A stretch of DNA of 57,885 bases from an uncultured Bacteroidales bacterium (GTDB lineage: Bacteria; Bacteroidota; Bacteroidia; Bacteroidales; P3). Positions 25,023 to 33,993 of this stretch are shown one piece after another. The position numbers were made by a program, and so were the translations under genes. The DNA is taken from assembly GCA_900316235.1 (NCBI GenBank), contig ONCC01000019.1, positions 1-57,885 of the forward strand. Reading direction: 5' to 3'. The first letter of the stretch is position 1; each line of letters starts with the position of its first letter. The notes under the pieces were generated by a model that was not told the origin of the DNA, ran no database searches, and saw only the letters and a list, made by a program, of their open reading frames with translations.

Positions 25023-27176
25023 TTAGTCGAAGAAATTCCAGGTCATGCCCCAAAAGACGCCAAAGCGGGCACTTGGGTAGTGGGGGAGGAGGAAGTAGTG
25101 CGGGTTTGATTCCCAGAGGGCGTTGAAGTGGCCGGCTTTGAGGTAGATGCTGGCGCGCTTAATTTGCAGGTTGATGAAGGCATCAGCCCAAAAGCAGTTG
25201 CCGACTTTGGTGTCTTGCATATAGAAAAGGCCCGTGGCGGGGTCATAGGCGTCGGAGGCGAAGAGGGAGAAGTAGCGTAAATCGACACCTATCTGCATGC
25301 GTAAGGCGTTGCGGAAAAGAGAGAAGTCGGTATAGATGGAGTTCTTGCTGGCCAGTAGTGGTACGGCGGCCTGAAACTCGTCGGTGGAGTGTTGGAGGAT
25401 TTGCTGCATGTCGAGGTGGAACCAACGCCACTGCATGCGTAGGGTCATGGCGGCCTGGTAGAGCCATAGATCGTTGGTGCCCTCGACAGGGGTTAGCGTT
25501 GAATCGTACCAGACGTTATGGTTCAGGTGTGATGCGTTGGCATCCAGTTCTATGGTGCGGAAGAATCCTTTGTCGTTGTTGTATTGAAAATGAGCCCTGA
25601 TACGTTGGGAGAGGATGGGCGAGAGAGTGTATCCGGAGGCGTGGAGCATTCTCACTTCGGGCATCTGCCGTTGGAAGGCCATACTCAGTTCTAGTGTGGT
25701 GTTTTCGACGCTGTCAAAGGGTATAGCCAACGCCACGTGCGAGTGAATGTCAGGGTTCTTGATATTGGAGTGTAATTGGAGGAGTGTGTTGTCGAGCGTC
25801 GCTTCGCCACGGAGAATGGCTTTCCAGAGTCGCAGTTCCACTTTGGCGAAGGGATTGACGGCAGCGGTGGTGAGCAGTGTATCGGGCGATAAGGCAGTGT
25901 CCTTGGGAACGATGGCATTGAGTCGTCGTGGTGTAATTCCGATGGTGATTTTCAGTGGATTGTGCCATCGGTAATCAAGGTAGGCGTCGTTGGTCCAGAA
26001 GAGGGTGGCGCTAATATCCTGCCAGAGGATGGAGTCGGAATAATTGGTGAGATAAGCAGCACGTTTCCATCGGGTGTAATCGGCGTCCACGCCCAAGATG
26101 CCAAGATTGACAATATGCGGAGTGCCCACGCGAAGGGTGTCGGTGAGCACTAGTGTATCCATCACCAGAAGGATACTGTCGGCGTTGATGGTGTCGTAGC
26201 GCGCCACCAGCGAGTCTCGTTCGCGGGTGCGTTCTACTTGGCGTACGAAGTTGTAGGTGGCATGCAGGAACGCGTTGTGGTGCAGGTTTTTTGACGCAGA
26301 ATTATACAGTTTCACTGGTAGACCGCTAAGATTGGCTGTAGAGTTGTCGGTGAAGTAGCTGTCGTCGCTCAGGCCACCATTCTCTTCCAGTGCCAGCGAC
26401 TGCCAAATGAAGCCCGCGCGCACTTGCAGTCGCGAGTCGCGCGAGAAATAGTTGGTGGTGGCGTCGAGGTAGTGGTTCTTGGCTCCCGAGCCCGAGAGGT
26501 TTCCTTCGGGGCACATGAGGCGGTAGTTGAACGAGACGTTCCACCCCGGAATGATATTCTGCGTGTGTGTCACCTCCACAAGGTAGTCTTTCTTCATGGA
26601 ACTATTGTAAGAGAGTACCGTGTAGGGTGTCAGCGTTTGGTAGAATCGTATGGTCTCAGGGGTTTTGAGGTAGCCTTCTTGGCCATGGTATTGAAGATTG
26701 AACCCAATGCTTTCGGCCACCTTCGGATATACGCTCAGGTGTGGATGACCGATGGTTCCTTGTCCGAGGAAGTAGTTGCCGTTGAAGCCATCTAAGAGTT
26801 CGCTGAATTGTGCACCTGTTGGTTCGAGCGTGGGATTCCACAACTCGTGGATTTTCGTTGTGTGAGGTTTATGGAAAAAAAAGAAAACTTTCTTGCGTAG
26901 CACCGAGTCGGGCGTCTCCTTGACATAGAGCAGTCCTTTGGTTGCTGAAGTATCAATTTGGCTGCTGTCGGAAGGGGATGTTCTCTGGGTGGAGGAGGAA
27001 CTCTTTTGGGACGTTTGGTTATTTACGGCAGTGCGTAAACTACTTACATCCCTCCTTTGCGTAACGTCGGACCTCCTGACTTGGGCATGGACTGCTGGCA
27101 CGGCAAGCAGACAAGCCAGCATGGCTGCAAGCTTGCAGAGGTATTGTATGTGTTGTGCCGCAGCCGATGGTCTCAT
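25023..27176 (-). CDS. Putative outer-membrane porin (Bacteroidetes porin family)
   Basis: This 717-residue protein has a signal peptide (cleaved near AVPAVHAQ), then a low-complexity Ser/Thr/Gln-rich segment (about 45-75), then a long run of amphipathic strands up to the terminal WGMTWNFF, which ends in phenylalanine and aspartate close to a typical barrel C-terminus. The segment around YPKVAESIGFNLQY and the repeated tyrosine/tryptophan girdle resemble the Bacteroidetes 'putative porin' family. The substrate is unknown. It lies between trxB and rdgB on the same strand. Confidence 0.78.
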   Translation of the reverse strand: MRPSAAAQHIQYLCKLAAMLACLLAVPAVHAQVRRSDVTQRRDVSSLRTAVNNQTSQKSSSSTQRTSPSDSSQIDTSATKGLLYVKETPDSVLRKKVFFFFHKPHTTKIHELWNPTLEPTGAQFSELLDGFNGNYFLGQGTIGHPHLSVYPKVAESIGFNLQYHGQEGYLKTPETIRFYQTLTPYTVLSYNSSMKKDYLVEVTHTQNIIPGWNVSFNYRLMCPEGNLSGSGAKNHYLDATTNYFSRDSRLQVRAGFIWQSLALEENGGLSDDSYFTDNSTANLSGLPVKLYNSASKNLHHNAFLHATYNFVRQVERTRERDSLVARYDTINADSILLVMDTLVLTDTLRVGTPHIVNLGILGVDADYTRWKRAAYLTNYSDSILWQDISATLFWTNDAYLDYRWHNPLKITIGITPRRLNAIVPKDTALSPDTLLTTAAVNPFAKVELRLWKAILRGEATLDNTLLQLHSNIKNPDIHSHVALAIPFDSVENTTLELSMAFQRQMPEVRMLHASGYTLSPILSQRIRAHFQYNNDKGFFRTIELDANASHLNHNVWYDSTLTPVEGTNDLWLYQAAMTLRMQWRWFHLDMQQILQHSTDEFQAAVPLLASKNSIYTDFSLFRNALRMQIGVDLRYFSLFASDAYDPATGLFYMQDTKVGNCFWADAFINLQIKRASIYLKAGHFNALWESNPHYFLLPHYPSARFGVFWGMTWNFFD

Positions 27177-27183
27177 GACGGGT

Positions 27184-28113
27184 TTAGTTGTTTTGCAGGA
27201 AACGTTCTACATCCATGGCGGCCACGCATCCTTTGCCAGCGGCCACGATGGCCTGACGGTAGTTGGGGTCGCAGACATCGCCCGCAGCGAAGACACCTGG
27301 TACGCTGGTGGCTGCTGAGGGATTCTTTACTTTGATGTAGCCCTGTTCGTCGAGTTCCACCTGTCCGCCAAGGAAGTCGGTGTTGGGTTTGTGGCCGATG
27401 GCGACGAAGACGCCTGTGACGTCGATGGCGCGCTTGGCCCCCGTCTTGGTATCTTCGAGCTCGAGACCAGTGACACCGTCGAGGTCGGTGCCGAGAATCT
27501 GGGCGGGACGGCTGTTCCAGCACATCTCTATCTTGGGGTTGGTGAGCACGCGGTGCTGCATGGCCTTCGAGGCACGCAATTCGTCGCGGCGGTGCACAAG
27601 GTAGACCTTGGAACAGAGGGTGCTGAGGTAGTTGGCCTCCTCGCAGGCGGTGTCGCCACCACCGATGACAGCCACCTCTTGGTTCTTGTAAAAGTATCCG
27701 TCGCAGGTGGCGCAGGCCGATACTCCCTGGCCGTAGAACTGCTTCTCACTCTCGAGACCTATCCATTTGGCACTGGCGCCGGTGGCGATGACTACTGTCT
27801 CGGCCTCTATCTCCACTCCGTGGTCGTCCTTGGCATGGAATGGACGTTGGCTGAGGTCAATCTCGCGTATATAACCGCTGCGAACGTCCGTGCCGAAGCG
27901 CAAGGCCTGTTTGCGTAAATCCTCCATCATGGCGGTACCGCTGATACCTTCAGGATAGCCGGGGAAGTTCTCAATCTCCGTGGTGATGGTCAACTGGCCA
28001 CCGGGCTGTTCTCCCTCGTAGAGGATGGGTTTCAAGTCGGCGCGACCGGTATAGATGCCGGTGGTGTAGCCTGCGGGGCCGGAACCGATAATCAAACAGC
28101 GTGTCTTTTCCAT
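27184..28113 (-). CDS. trxB: Thioredoxin reductase
   Basis: TrxB reduces thioredoxin with NADPH through FAD. The 309-residue protein begins MEKTRCLIIGSGPAGYTTGI (FAD-binding loop). The redox pair is C134 and C137 in ACATCDGY, the NADPH loop is AVIGGGDTACEEA, and the C-terminal FAD contact is VPGVFAAGDVCD. ATG at 28113 is chosen because the longer frame adds 22 unrelated residues overlapping the upstream gene. It is 4 bp behind the flippase-like gene. Confidence 0.96.
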   Translation of the reverse strand: MEKTRCLIIGSGPAGYTTGIYTGRADLKPILYEGEQPGGQLTITTEIENFPGYPEGISGTAMMEDLRKQALRFGTDVRSGYIREIDLSQRPFHAKDDHGVEIEAETVVIATGASAKWIGLESEKQFYGQGVSACATCDGYFYKNQEVAVIGGGDTACEEANYLSTLCSKVYLVHRRDELRASKAMQHRVLTNPKIEMCWNSRPAQILGTDLDGVTGLELEDTKTGAKRAIDVTGVFVAIGHKPNTDFLGGQVELDEQGYIKVKNPSAATSVPGVFAAGDVCDPNYRQAIVAAGKGCVAAMDVERFLQNN

Positions 28114-28117
28114 TTTT

Positions 28118-29143
28118 TTATTTGTTTTTCTTACGTTTCTTAATACTGAAATAAAGCAGATAGCCAGCGCCGACAGCAATGACGGCGGCCTGTTGGGAGC
28201 CCCAAAGGAGCCATCCGCAGGCTGTACCTACCTCCATGCTGATGCCGTAAATGTCGGTAAGGCCCATCATCACTAGTGCGGGGTAGACCCCGATACCGCC
28301 CTGCGAGAAGGTCATTCCCACCGAGCCAAAGAGGTAGACCACAAAGGCTGCCCTCATGCCTAGCCATGAGGTCTCTTCAAAGGCATGGAAAATGATGAGG
28401 CCTCCCAGAATGTAAAGTAAATAGATGGCGGCGCTGTAGAGCAGGAAGAGCAGCGTGTTGCGTTTTCCCATATGGAAAACACTCTTTACTCCGTCGACCA
28501 TGCCAGTCACAAGGTCGTTGATTTTTGCAAAAATGCCAATGTGCAGCAACTTCTTCCAAAAACATTTATAGAACACGAAGGCCATCATGGCCAATGCCAC
28601 CAGGATGCCAATAATCATGGCTATGTTGGGCAGGCTGTCAAATTTCTCCGACAGAGTGTTGTAGAGCCAGTCTTTGGCTTGACCGAACATCACCAGCATG
28701 CCAATCACGACTATCAAGCCAAAGGCTATCAAGTCGATGATACGTTCTGTAACCACGGTGCCAAGCGATTTCTCCACAGGTATGTTCTCGCTGGTGCGCA
28801 GCGTGGCGCAGCGCATCACTTCGCCGGCACGCGGGAAGGCTAGGTTACCCATGTAAGCTATGATGACTGACCCGAAGGTGTTGCTCAGTCCCGGATGGTA
28901 GCCAATGGGTTTGAACAGCAGCTGCCAGCGCAGGGCGCGGAGCAAGTGACTCAGCAGGCTGCACAGTACGCAGATTATCACCCACCAGTAGTCGGCCTCG
29001 CGGAACGACTGCCAGATGGCGGCTTTCTGATCGCTGTCGAGCTTCAGCAGGAACCAATAGATGAAGAAGAATCCAATGCCGAGAAAGATGGCCATTCGCA
29101 GGACATCTTTCCAGGTGTTTCTTTTATCGGTCGTTTGGCTCAC
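28118..29143 (-). CDS. Lysylphosphatidylglycerol synthase transmembrane-domain (flippase-like) protein
   Basis: This 341-residue membrane protein has about eight segments. Recognisable parts are [34 protein letters not shown], and the late [13 protein letters not shown], all typical of the MprF-like UPF0104 fold without a synthase domain. Family members flip or transfer lipids, but the specific substrate is unknown. It overlaps panD by 4 bp. Confidence 0.85.
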   Translation of the reverse strand: MSQTTDKRNTWKDVLRMAIFLGIGFFFIYWFLLKLDSDQKAAIWQSFREADYWWVIICVLCSLLSHLLRALRWQLLFKPIGYHPGLSNTFGSVIIAYMGNLAFPRAGEVMRCATLRTSENIPVEKSLGTVVTERIIDLIAFGLIVVIGMLVMFGQAKDWLYNTLSEKFDSLPNIAMIIGILVALAMMAFVFYKCFWKKLLHIGIFAKINDLVTGMVDGVKSVFHMGKRNTLLFLLYSAAIYLLYILGGLIIFHAFEETSWLGMRAAFVVYLFGSVGMTFSQGGIGVYPALVMMGLTDIYGISMEVGTACGWLLWGSQQAAVIAVGAGYLLYFSIKKRKKNK

Positions 29144-29481
29144 AGTTTGTTATTTTTCGGGAATATCACCGTTGGATGCCATTTCTTGGCCTCTTCAAAG
29201 TCCATTTGAGCGTAGGCGGCAATGATGAGCAGGTGACCCACCATGGCCTTGTGAGCCGCTGCGCCGTTGATTCCGATGACGCCACTGCCACGCTCGCCGC
29301 GGATGGCGTAGGTGGCGAAGCGCTCGCCGTTGGTGATGTTGTAAATCTCCACTTTCTCGTTCTCGATGATGCCTGCAGCATCCATCAGATCCTCGTCGAT
29401 GGTGATACTGCCGATGTAGTCGAGGTCGGCTTCGGTCACCGTCACGCGGTGGAGTTTCGATTTCAATACTTCTATCAACAT
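29140..29481 (-). CDS. panD: Aspartate 1-decarboxylase precursor
   Basis: PanD makes beta-alanine for pantothenate and coenzyme A. The 113-residue precursor has the self-cleavage site G24-S25 in YIGSITID, where Ser25 becomes the pyruvoyl group. [15 protein letters not shown] and GEISGV-like [17 protein letters not shown] also fit the family. The gene overlaps the downstream membrane-protein gene by 4 bp. Confidence 0.96.
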   Translation of the reverse strand: MLIEVLKSKLHRVTVTEADLDYIGSITIDEDLMDAAGIIENEKVEIYNITNGERFATYAIRGERGSGVIGINGAAAHKAMVGHLLIIAAYAQMDFEEAKKWHPTVIFPKNNKL

Positions 29482-29494
29482 TTTATTTTTTCAG

Positions 29495-29980
29495 TTAAAA
29501 CAGAATCCAATACAGCAACATACACACCAGTAGTGTATAGAGCATGATGCGCGTGGCTGGAATGGGTTTCATGTAGTCTTTGTCGGTTACGTCGAAACGG
29601 CGTTTGATTTTGGTGCTGCGTTTCTTGAATGTGGCCAGGTGTTCGCCGGTACCTTGTTCGGTGCTCTCTGTGGTGGCAAAGCGGGGCTGGTAGTTGAAGG
29701 TGGGCATCTCTCGCTTACGGAAGAGGTCCTTCCATGTCAGCCCTTTGCGTTTTTCCTTACGATCCAGTTCGCGCACGCGCTTTTGGAAATAGGCCAATTC
29801 GGAATCGGGATTTTCGGAATAATCCGAATATTCAGAGCCCTCCGATTTTACCTCCTTCTCTGCCAACTCTCTCTCCAGCGCGTATTTTGCCTTCAGCGCC
29901 TCCCATTTCTCTTTTTCGGGGTCGTAGAAGCGCGGCTGGTAGTGGAACTGGCGCGGCTTGGGGGTGTGGAACATAGGCAT
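29495..29980 (-). CDS. Conserved-looking protein with paired YQPRF motifs and a C-terminal membrane anchor
   Basis: This is a 161-residue, very charged protein. The segment FHYQPRFYDPEKE near residue 12 recurs as FNYQPRFATTES near residue 95. A glutamate/lysine-rich helical middle follows the first, and the last 20 residues (IMLYTLLVCMLLYWILF) form a single tail-anchor segment. No signal peptide. I do not recognise a named family. It sits 13 bp upstream of panD and 2 bp after the cyclo-ligase gene, so it is part of the same transcript. Confidence 0.65.
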   Translation of the reverse strand: MPMFHTPKPRQFHYQPRFYDPEKEKWEALKAKYALERELAEKEVKSEGSEYSDYSENPDSELAYFQKRVRELDRKEKRKGLTWKDLFRKREMPTFNYQPRFATTESTEQGTGEHLATFKKRSTKIKRRFDVTDKDYMKPIPATRIMLYTLLVCMLLYWILF

Positions 29981-29982
29981 GG

Positions 29983-30516
29983 TTACTCGCTTATTACTTT
30001 ATCCATCTTTACGTCAAATTCTTCGACGGGAATCTCTTCCAGCATTTGGAAGTCAAAGGCCACGCCCACCTTAAGTGCGTTGGGGGTGCTCTTCAGCAGT
30101 CGGTCGTAGAATCCTCGACCCCGGCCCATGCGGTTGCACTGATGGTCGAAGGCTACGCCTGGCACCATGATAAGTTCCACGCTGTCAAGATCTGTGAACT
30201 CGGGTCCTGTGGGCTCTCCGATGCCAAACTGCTCACCCTCCACCATGCACTCGGGGCCGGTGTACTGCCGCAGACGCAGGTCGTCGCCGTCCACGCAGGG
30301 CAACAGCAGCACCTTGTCCTTGTACCATTTCTCCACGAAGGCGTGAGTCTGTACCTCGTCGGCCATCGACCAGTAGAGAAGCACCGTCTGCGCCTGCTGG
30401 AACGCCGGAAGCGATTCCACCTGACGCATTATGACCTCCGACCGCCGGATTTTCTCCTCCAGCGGCACCTCGCGCTTTAACTCGCGAATTTTCTTTCTGA
30501 CCTCAGCTTTCTCCAT
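29983..30516 (-). CDS. 5-formyltetrahydrofolate cyclo-ligase
   Basis: This enzyme converts 5-formyl-THF to 5,10-methenyl-THF with ATP. The 177-residue protein starts MEKAEVRKKIRELKREV at 30516; the longer open frame upstream is proline-rich shadow of the DUF3127 gene. The signature near the C-terminus is IMVPGVAFDHQCNRMGRGRG, followed by FYDRLL. The N-terminal LLYWSMADEVQTH strand also matches. Confidence 0.93.
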   Translation of the reverse strand: MEKAEVRKKIRELKREVPLEEKIRRSEVIMRQVESLPAFQQAQTVLLYWSMADEVQTHAFVEKWYKDKVLLLPCVDGDDLRLRQYTGPECMVEGEQFGIGEPTGPEFTDLDSVELIMVPGVAFDHQCNRMGRGRGFYDRLLKSTPNALKVGVAFDFQMLEEIPVEEFDVKMDKVISE

Positions 30517-30538
30517 GGCAAACAACCCGTTATTCTTA

Positions 30539-30976
30539 TTAGAAGGGCAGATCGTCGTCGGGAGAGGAAGCCATCTGGGGAGCTGCGGCGAAGTTGGCGG
30601 GTTCTGCCGGTGCGGCGGCAGGCTGTGCGGGAGCAGTGGGTTGGGCTGCAGCGGGGGCGGCACCCTGCCAGGCATAGCCGGTGGCGGCGGCGGGCATCTG
30701 GCCCGGCACGAAGGGCTGGATACGAGAGGCACGCAGGTCAGTGTACCAGCGCTCGTTGAACTCACGACTCTCGGCGTTGAAGGTCACCTGCACCAGCGAC
30801 CCCATCGGAATGCTCTTGGCCATGGCCACACGCTCCTCGCCGAAAGCTACGAAAGCCACCTTGCGGGGATAATCTCCCTCGGTCTCAATCACAAAACCAC
30901 CCTTGACCCACGGGCCGCGGGCCGATTCGCCCGACACTTCGGGCAACAACTGAATCAATTTGCCTGTAATTTCCAT
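30539..30976 (-). CDS. DUF3127 protein with SSB-like acidic C-terminal tip
   Basis: This is a 145-residue protein. Residues 1-90 match the DUF3127 domain (MEITGKLIQLLPEVSGES, then RKVAFVAFGEERVAMAKS), predicted to be an OB-fold. An alanine/proline/glutamine-rich linker (about 95-135) leads to the tail SSPDDDLPF, strikingly like the protein-interaction tip of single-stranded DNA-binding proteins. It is the first gene of the long minus-strand run and has a clear promoter (31046-31077). DNA binding is inferred. Confidence 0.85.
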   Translation of the reverse strand: MEITGKLIQLLPEVSGESARGPWVKGGFVIETEGDYPRKVAFVAFGEERVAMAKSIPMGSLVQVTFNAESREFNERWYTDLRASRIQPFVPGQMPAAATGYAWQGAAPAAAQPTAPAQPAAAPAEPANFAAAPQMASSPDDDLPF

Positions 30977-31045
30977 GTTTCTATTTTTTATATTATTATT
31001 AATTTCAATATCTTATCTCCCGACGACTCGTCGGCTATAATTGTA

Positions 31046-31077
31046 CAAAAATAGTAAAAAAAAACAACCCTGCCAAA
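31046..31077 (-). promoter_or_regulatory. Promoter for the DUF3127-cls gene run
   Basis: TTTG (31074-31077), a 20-bp spacer and TATTTTTG (31046-31053), read on the minus strand, lie about 70 bp before the DUF3127 start codon. It may serve the whole closely packed run down to cls. Confidence 0.7.
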
Positions 31078-31157
31078 TAAAATTTTCAACATCCAGCCGT
31101 TTCGGATGGTTGTTAGTTGTGGTACTATAGTAAGTTTCTGTGTAATAGGGATTAACC

Positions 31158-31237
31158 ACCTACTAACTCCTTACCAACTCCTAACCAACTCCTACCATGG
31201 TAGGAGTTGGTAGGGGGATGGTAGGGGGTTGGTAAGG
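31158..31237. repeat. Dispersed palindrome, copy 2
   Basis: The core CCTACCATGGTAGG (31191-31204) extends almost perfectly through CCAACTCCTACC/GGTAGGAGTTGG. Outer arms repeat CTTACCAACTCC and GGGGTTGGTAAG. It lies between divergent genes. Confidence 0.9.
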
Positions 31238-31279
31238 TGAAAAAGGTAATCGGGAGGATAGGGAAGGGGGTAAAAAAAT

Positions 31280-31310
31280 GTTGGCGATATGGATTTTTTT
31301 CTTATCTTTG
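31280..31310 (+). promoter_or_regulatory. Promoter for corA
   Basis: TATCTTTG (31303-31310) is preceded after 19 bp by GTTG (31280-31283), a one-mismatch -33 box. The predicted leader is about 50 nt. Confidence 0.6.
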
Positions 31311-31369
31311 CAAACTGAACCAATACTAGTTACTCGAATGTAGAATCTTGATTTCCAAGGAGGTGTATT

Positions 31370-32299
31370 ATGATTGAAACGATTCAGTACAAGTCAATCC
31401 GCTGGCTTGACATCACCAATCCGAGTGAAGACGACTACCGTCTGCTGCTAGAAGAGTACAATTTCCACCCCTTGGACATCGAGGACTGCCGCGGCACCAC
31501 CCAGCGTCCAAAAATCGACGAGTACGACGACTATTATTTTCTCATCCTTCATTTCCCATACTTTGACAAGGGCAATAAGTTTATCCGCATTCGCGAGGTG
31601 AAAATCTTCTGGGGCAAGGACTATATTATCACCGTGGGGAAGGCCCACTGGGTGGTGAAAAAATTCTTCGACGAGATTCAGGAAGACCTTCAGGAAGGAG
31701 ATGAGGAGACTCAGGAGATGATGGCTACCAGTGACCAGCTGCTTTACCACATCCTCAACCGCCTCATGTTGGAAACCAATACGTTGGTGCAGCGAGTGGG
31801 TGCTGAGGTAGATCTCATCAACTATGATATTTTCAACAAACGCGCTCGCAGCATTATCGAGCAGATTTCGGTGACGCGGCGCAATACTATTCTGCTCAAC
31901 ACCACTTTTAAACCCCAACTCCGCGTGCTCCACATGTTCGAGAGTGGCGGTGTGAAGGGATTTGTCGATCCCGAGCTGATTGACATGGAAGACTACTGGG
32001 GTAACATCCTGGACCAGTATCAGAAGATGTTCGACTCCATTGAGGATTACGGTGAGTTGATTGAGGGTCTGTCTCAGACCTTCGACTCGTTGCTTACCAA
32101 TCGCACCAATGATATCATGCGGGTGCTGACCTACTTCTCGACCATCATGCTTCCGTTGACCGTGGTGGCCAGCCTCTTTGGCATGAATGTTGACTTCCCC
32201 TTCATCACTAGCACCTCCGCTTTTTGGGTCATCGTCGGTGTCATGGTGGCGATGATTGTCGCGCTGGTGTTTTTCTTCCGCAAGATGACAGGACGATAA
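31370..32299 (+). CDS. corA: CorA-family magnesium/cobalt transporter
   Basis: This inner-membrane divalent-cation channel is 309 aa. A long cytoplasmic N-terminal part (1-240) with the beta-alpha funnel and stalk helix is followed by two C-terminal membrane segments. The selectivity motif GMN is in SLFGMNVDFPF between them. The end is basic (FFFRKMTGR), as usual. It is monocistronic: own promoter, terminator at 32314-32347. Confidence 0.95.
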   Translation: MIETIQYKSIRWLDITNPSEDDYRLLLEEYNFHPLDIEDCRGTTQRPKIDEYDDYYFLILHFPYFDKGNKFIRIREVKIFWGKDYIITVGKAHWVVKKFFDEIQEDLQEGDEETQEMMATSDQLLYHILNRLMLETNTLVQRVGAEVDLINYDIFNKRARSIIEQISVTRRNTILLNTTFKPQLRVLHMFESGGVKGFVDPELIDMEDYWGNILDQYQKMFDSIEDYGELIEGLSQTFDSLLTNRTNDIMRVLTYFSTIMLPLTVVASLFGMNVDFPFITSTSAFWVIVGVMVAMIVALVFFFRKMTGR

Positions 32300-32313
32300 T
32301 TTTGTTTAAGGGT

Positions 32314-32347
32314 AAAAAAAAGCCTCTCCATCTGGAGAGGCTTTTTT
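32314..32347. terminator. Bidirectional terminator after corA
   Basis: A 9-bp stem GCCTCTCCA/TGGAGAGGC with a 2-base apex is flanked by an A-run on the left and a T-run on the right, so it can serve both converging transcripts. Confidence 0.9.
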
Positions 32348-32371
32348 GTAGAGTTACTTCTTTCTGTAAGA

Positions 32372-32406
32372 AAGGCGTTTGCGCCCGAGAGGGGCGCAAA
32401 TGCCTT
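32372..32406 (-). terminator. Hairpin at the end of the exbB-exbD operon
   Basis: AAGGCGTTTGCGCCC and GGGCGCAAATGCCTT pair over 15 bp with one mismatch; the hairpin begins within the last exbD stop codon. Confidence 0.7.
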
Positions 32407-32878
32407 ATTTCTTGCGGTTGCCTTTGGTGGCGTTGTAGAAGATCTTAAGAGCACCGGCCTTACGGAGTTCCTGTTTGATGTCAGTAATCATACCCATGCG
32501 CACCTTTTGGTCGGCTTTGATGGCCGTGGTGATGAGGGGGCGGTCGGCTTCGACGCGCTGTTCGCGCTCTTTCTCGACGAAGGCGATGATGTCAGACACC
32601 TCGGAAATCTGGTCGTTGAGCTGTATACGGGGTTCGGTTCCGTATTTCTTCTGCTGGTCGAGCATGGGGACACCGACGTTGATGTAGCTCACGAGGCTCT
32701 TCTTTTCAAGTTTTGTCACTTCCGTACCTTGGGGAGGTTTGATTTGGACGTAGAGCGAGCTCTCGCGCATGGTGGTAATCACCATGAAGAAGAACAGCAG
32801 CATGAAGATGATGTCGCTCATGGAGCCCATGTTGAGAGCGGGCGTCTCTTTAGCTTTTTTTCCGGTAAAACGTGCCAT
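32405..32878 (-). CDS. exbD: ExbD/TolR-type biopolymer transport protein (second copy)
   Basis: This 157-residue protein has a short basic cytoplasmic start (MARFTGKKAKETPALNMGSM), one membrane segment with the proton-pathway aspartate (MSDIIFMLLFFFMVIT), and a periplasmic domain. It energises TonB-type transport together with ExbB. Its ATG shares a base with the stop codon of the first ExbD gene. Two consecutive ExbD genes are usual in Bacteroidetes. Confidence 0.92.
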   Translation of the reverse strand: MARFTGKKAKETPALNMGSMSDIIFMLLFFFMVITTMRESSLYVQIKPPQGTEVTKLEKKSLVSYINVGVPMLDQQKKYGTEPRIQLNDQISEVSDIIAFVEKEREQRVEADRPLITTAIKADQKVRMGMITDIKQELRKAGALKIFYNATKGNRKK

Positions 32879-33447
32879 TATTTACCTCCAATCTTTGTAG
32901 GCTCGGCCTCGGAGATAGCCATGGGGATGGCGGTCTCGACGGCTTTGCGCTGTGGTTCACTAAGGTCGGCATAGTGTTTGCCGAAGCGGGCGGTAGCCAG
33001 TTCGTCGCGCATTTCGTTGATGGCGGCGGTCAGCTCGTTCTGCACTTGCAGGTACATGTCGTAGGAAGTACCGCGGTCGTTGCGGAGGGAGATGACGCCT
33101 TTCGATACGTCGTAGGTACCGAGGAGGTCGATCTGTGTGGGTTTCTTCTCGGGCATGTGAATCTTGTTCTGCGGATTGCCCAGGAATTCTTTCGCACGGT
33201 CCTTCAAGTCCTCAATGCGGCCGTACTCGGTGTTGAAGAGCAACCGGTCGTCCTTGTTGACCATCACGACGAAGATATTGCGCTCTTTGACTTCTGGCGC
33301 CTCTGCATCCTCCGGCAGGGGAGGCGGCAGCTTACGCGCGATACCCATATCGCTGTTGATGTTGGAGACCATCAGGAAGAAGGCCAGCAACAAGAACGAG
33401 ATATCGGACATCGAGCTTGTGTTCAGTCCAGGAGTTTTTCTAGCCAT
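32878..33447 (-). CDS. exbD: ExbD/TolR-type biopolymer transport protein (first copy)
   Basis: This 189-residue protein has the membrane segment SSMSDISFLLLAFFLMVSN with the conserved aspartate, preceded by MARKTPGLN. The periplasmic part is longer than in the second copy and contains an acidic/proline-rich insert (PPPLPEDAEAPEVKE). It is 3 bp from the upstream membrane protein and overlaps the second ExbD gene by 1 bp. Confidence 0.92.
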   Translation of the reverse strand: MARKTPGLNTSSMSDISFLLLAFFLMVSNINSDMGIARKLPPPLPEDAEAPEVKERNIFVVMVNKDDRLLFNTEYGRIEDLKDRAKEFLGNPQNKIHMPEKKPTQIDLLGTYDVSKGVISLRNDRGTSYDMYLQVQNELTAAINEMRDELATARFGKHYADLSEPQRKAVETAIPMAISEAEPTKIGGK

Positions 33448-33450
33448 ATC

Positions 33451-33927
33451 TTATTTCTTTTTTAACGATTTAGCGATTTCGGCATAGACAATGCAGCCGG
33501 CGGCACCGATTACGAGGATGTAGACCAGGATGCAGGCTGCACCGATGAGTTTGGAAGTACCTTCAGTGGTACCGCTCTTCTCCATCAAGGCGGGAGTCAC
33601 GTCATTGCCCTTGGCGAGCAAGAAAGCAGCCAGGCAGATAACGACGGCGACACCGAGAATGATGAAGAACTTCTTGGCATAGCCGGGGACGGTTTTGAAT
33701 CGGTCGGCCAACTTAACGCACAGGAAGTAGACGATGGCGACGATGGAAAGGCATACCATGGCCACGAGAATCCAGTAGATGGTGTCGAAGAGACCACCTT
33801 GGTTCACATCGGCCAGAGTCTTCACATCGCTGCCGTTGTTCATGGCAAAGAGGATCGCAAGCAGGAAGCACACAATGGCGATGCCAAGACCAACATAAGT
33901 GATGAGTTTATCTGTTTTTTCTTTCAT
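33451..33927 (-). CDS. Four-helix membrane protein of the ExbB/ExbD cluster
   Basis: This 158-residue protein has four hydrophobic segments (about 9-28, 48-68, 84-104 and 125-150) and a lysine-rich C-terminus (SLKKK). It lies between exbB and the two exbD genes, so it is probably an accessory of this proton-driven motor. I do not recognise a named function. Confidence 0.7.
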   Translation of the reverse strand: MKEKTDKLITYVGLGIAIVCFLLAILFAMNNGSDVKTLADVNQGGLFDTIYWILVAMVCLSIVAIVYFLCVKLADRFKTVPGYAKKFFIILGVAVVICLAAFLLAKGNDVTPALMEKSGTTEGTSKLIGAACILVYILVIGAAGCIVYAEIAKSLKKK

Positions 33928-33993
33928 AATGGTTTTTTTTTACGTTGATAAGTTTATCAGTTGATACGTTCACGGGGCAAGCCCCCAAAACCA

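Larger units (their letters stand above)
30977..31369. other. Divergent intergenic region between the DUF3127 gene and corA
   Basis: No gene is seen. It holds the DUF3127 promoter, the second dispersed palindrome and the corA promoter. Confidence 0.75.

Noticed and set aside
29983..30765. Extended N-terminus of the formyl-THF cyclo-ligase
   Set aside because: The added residues are a proline/serine-rich shadow of the DUF3127 gene; MEKAEVRKK at 30516 is the natural start.
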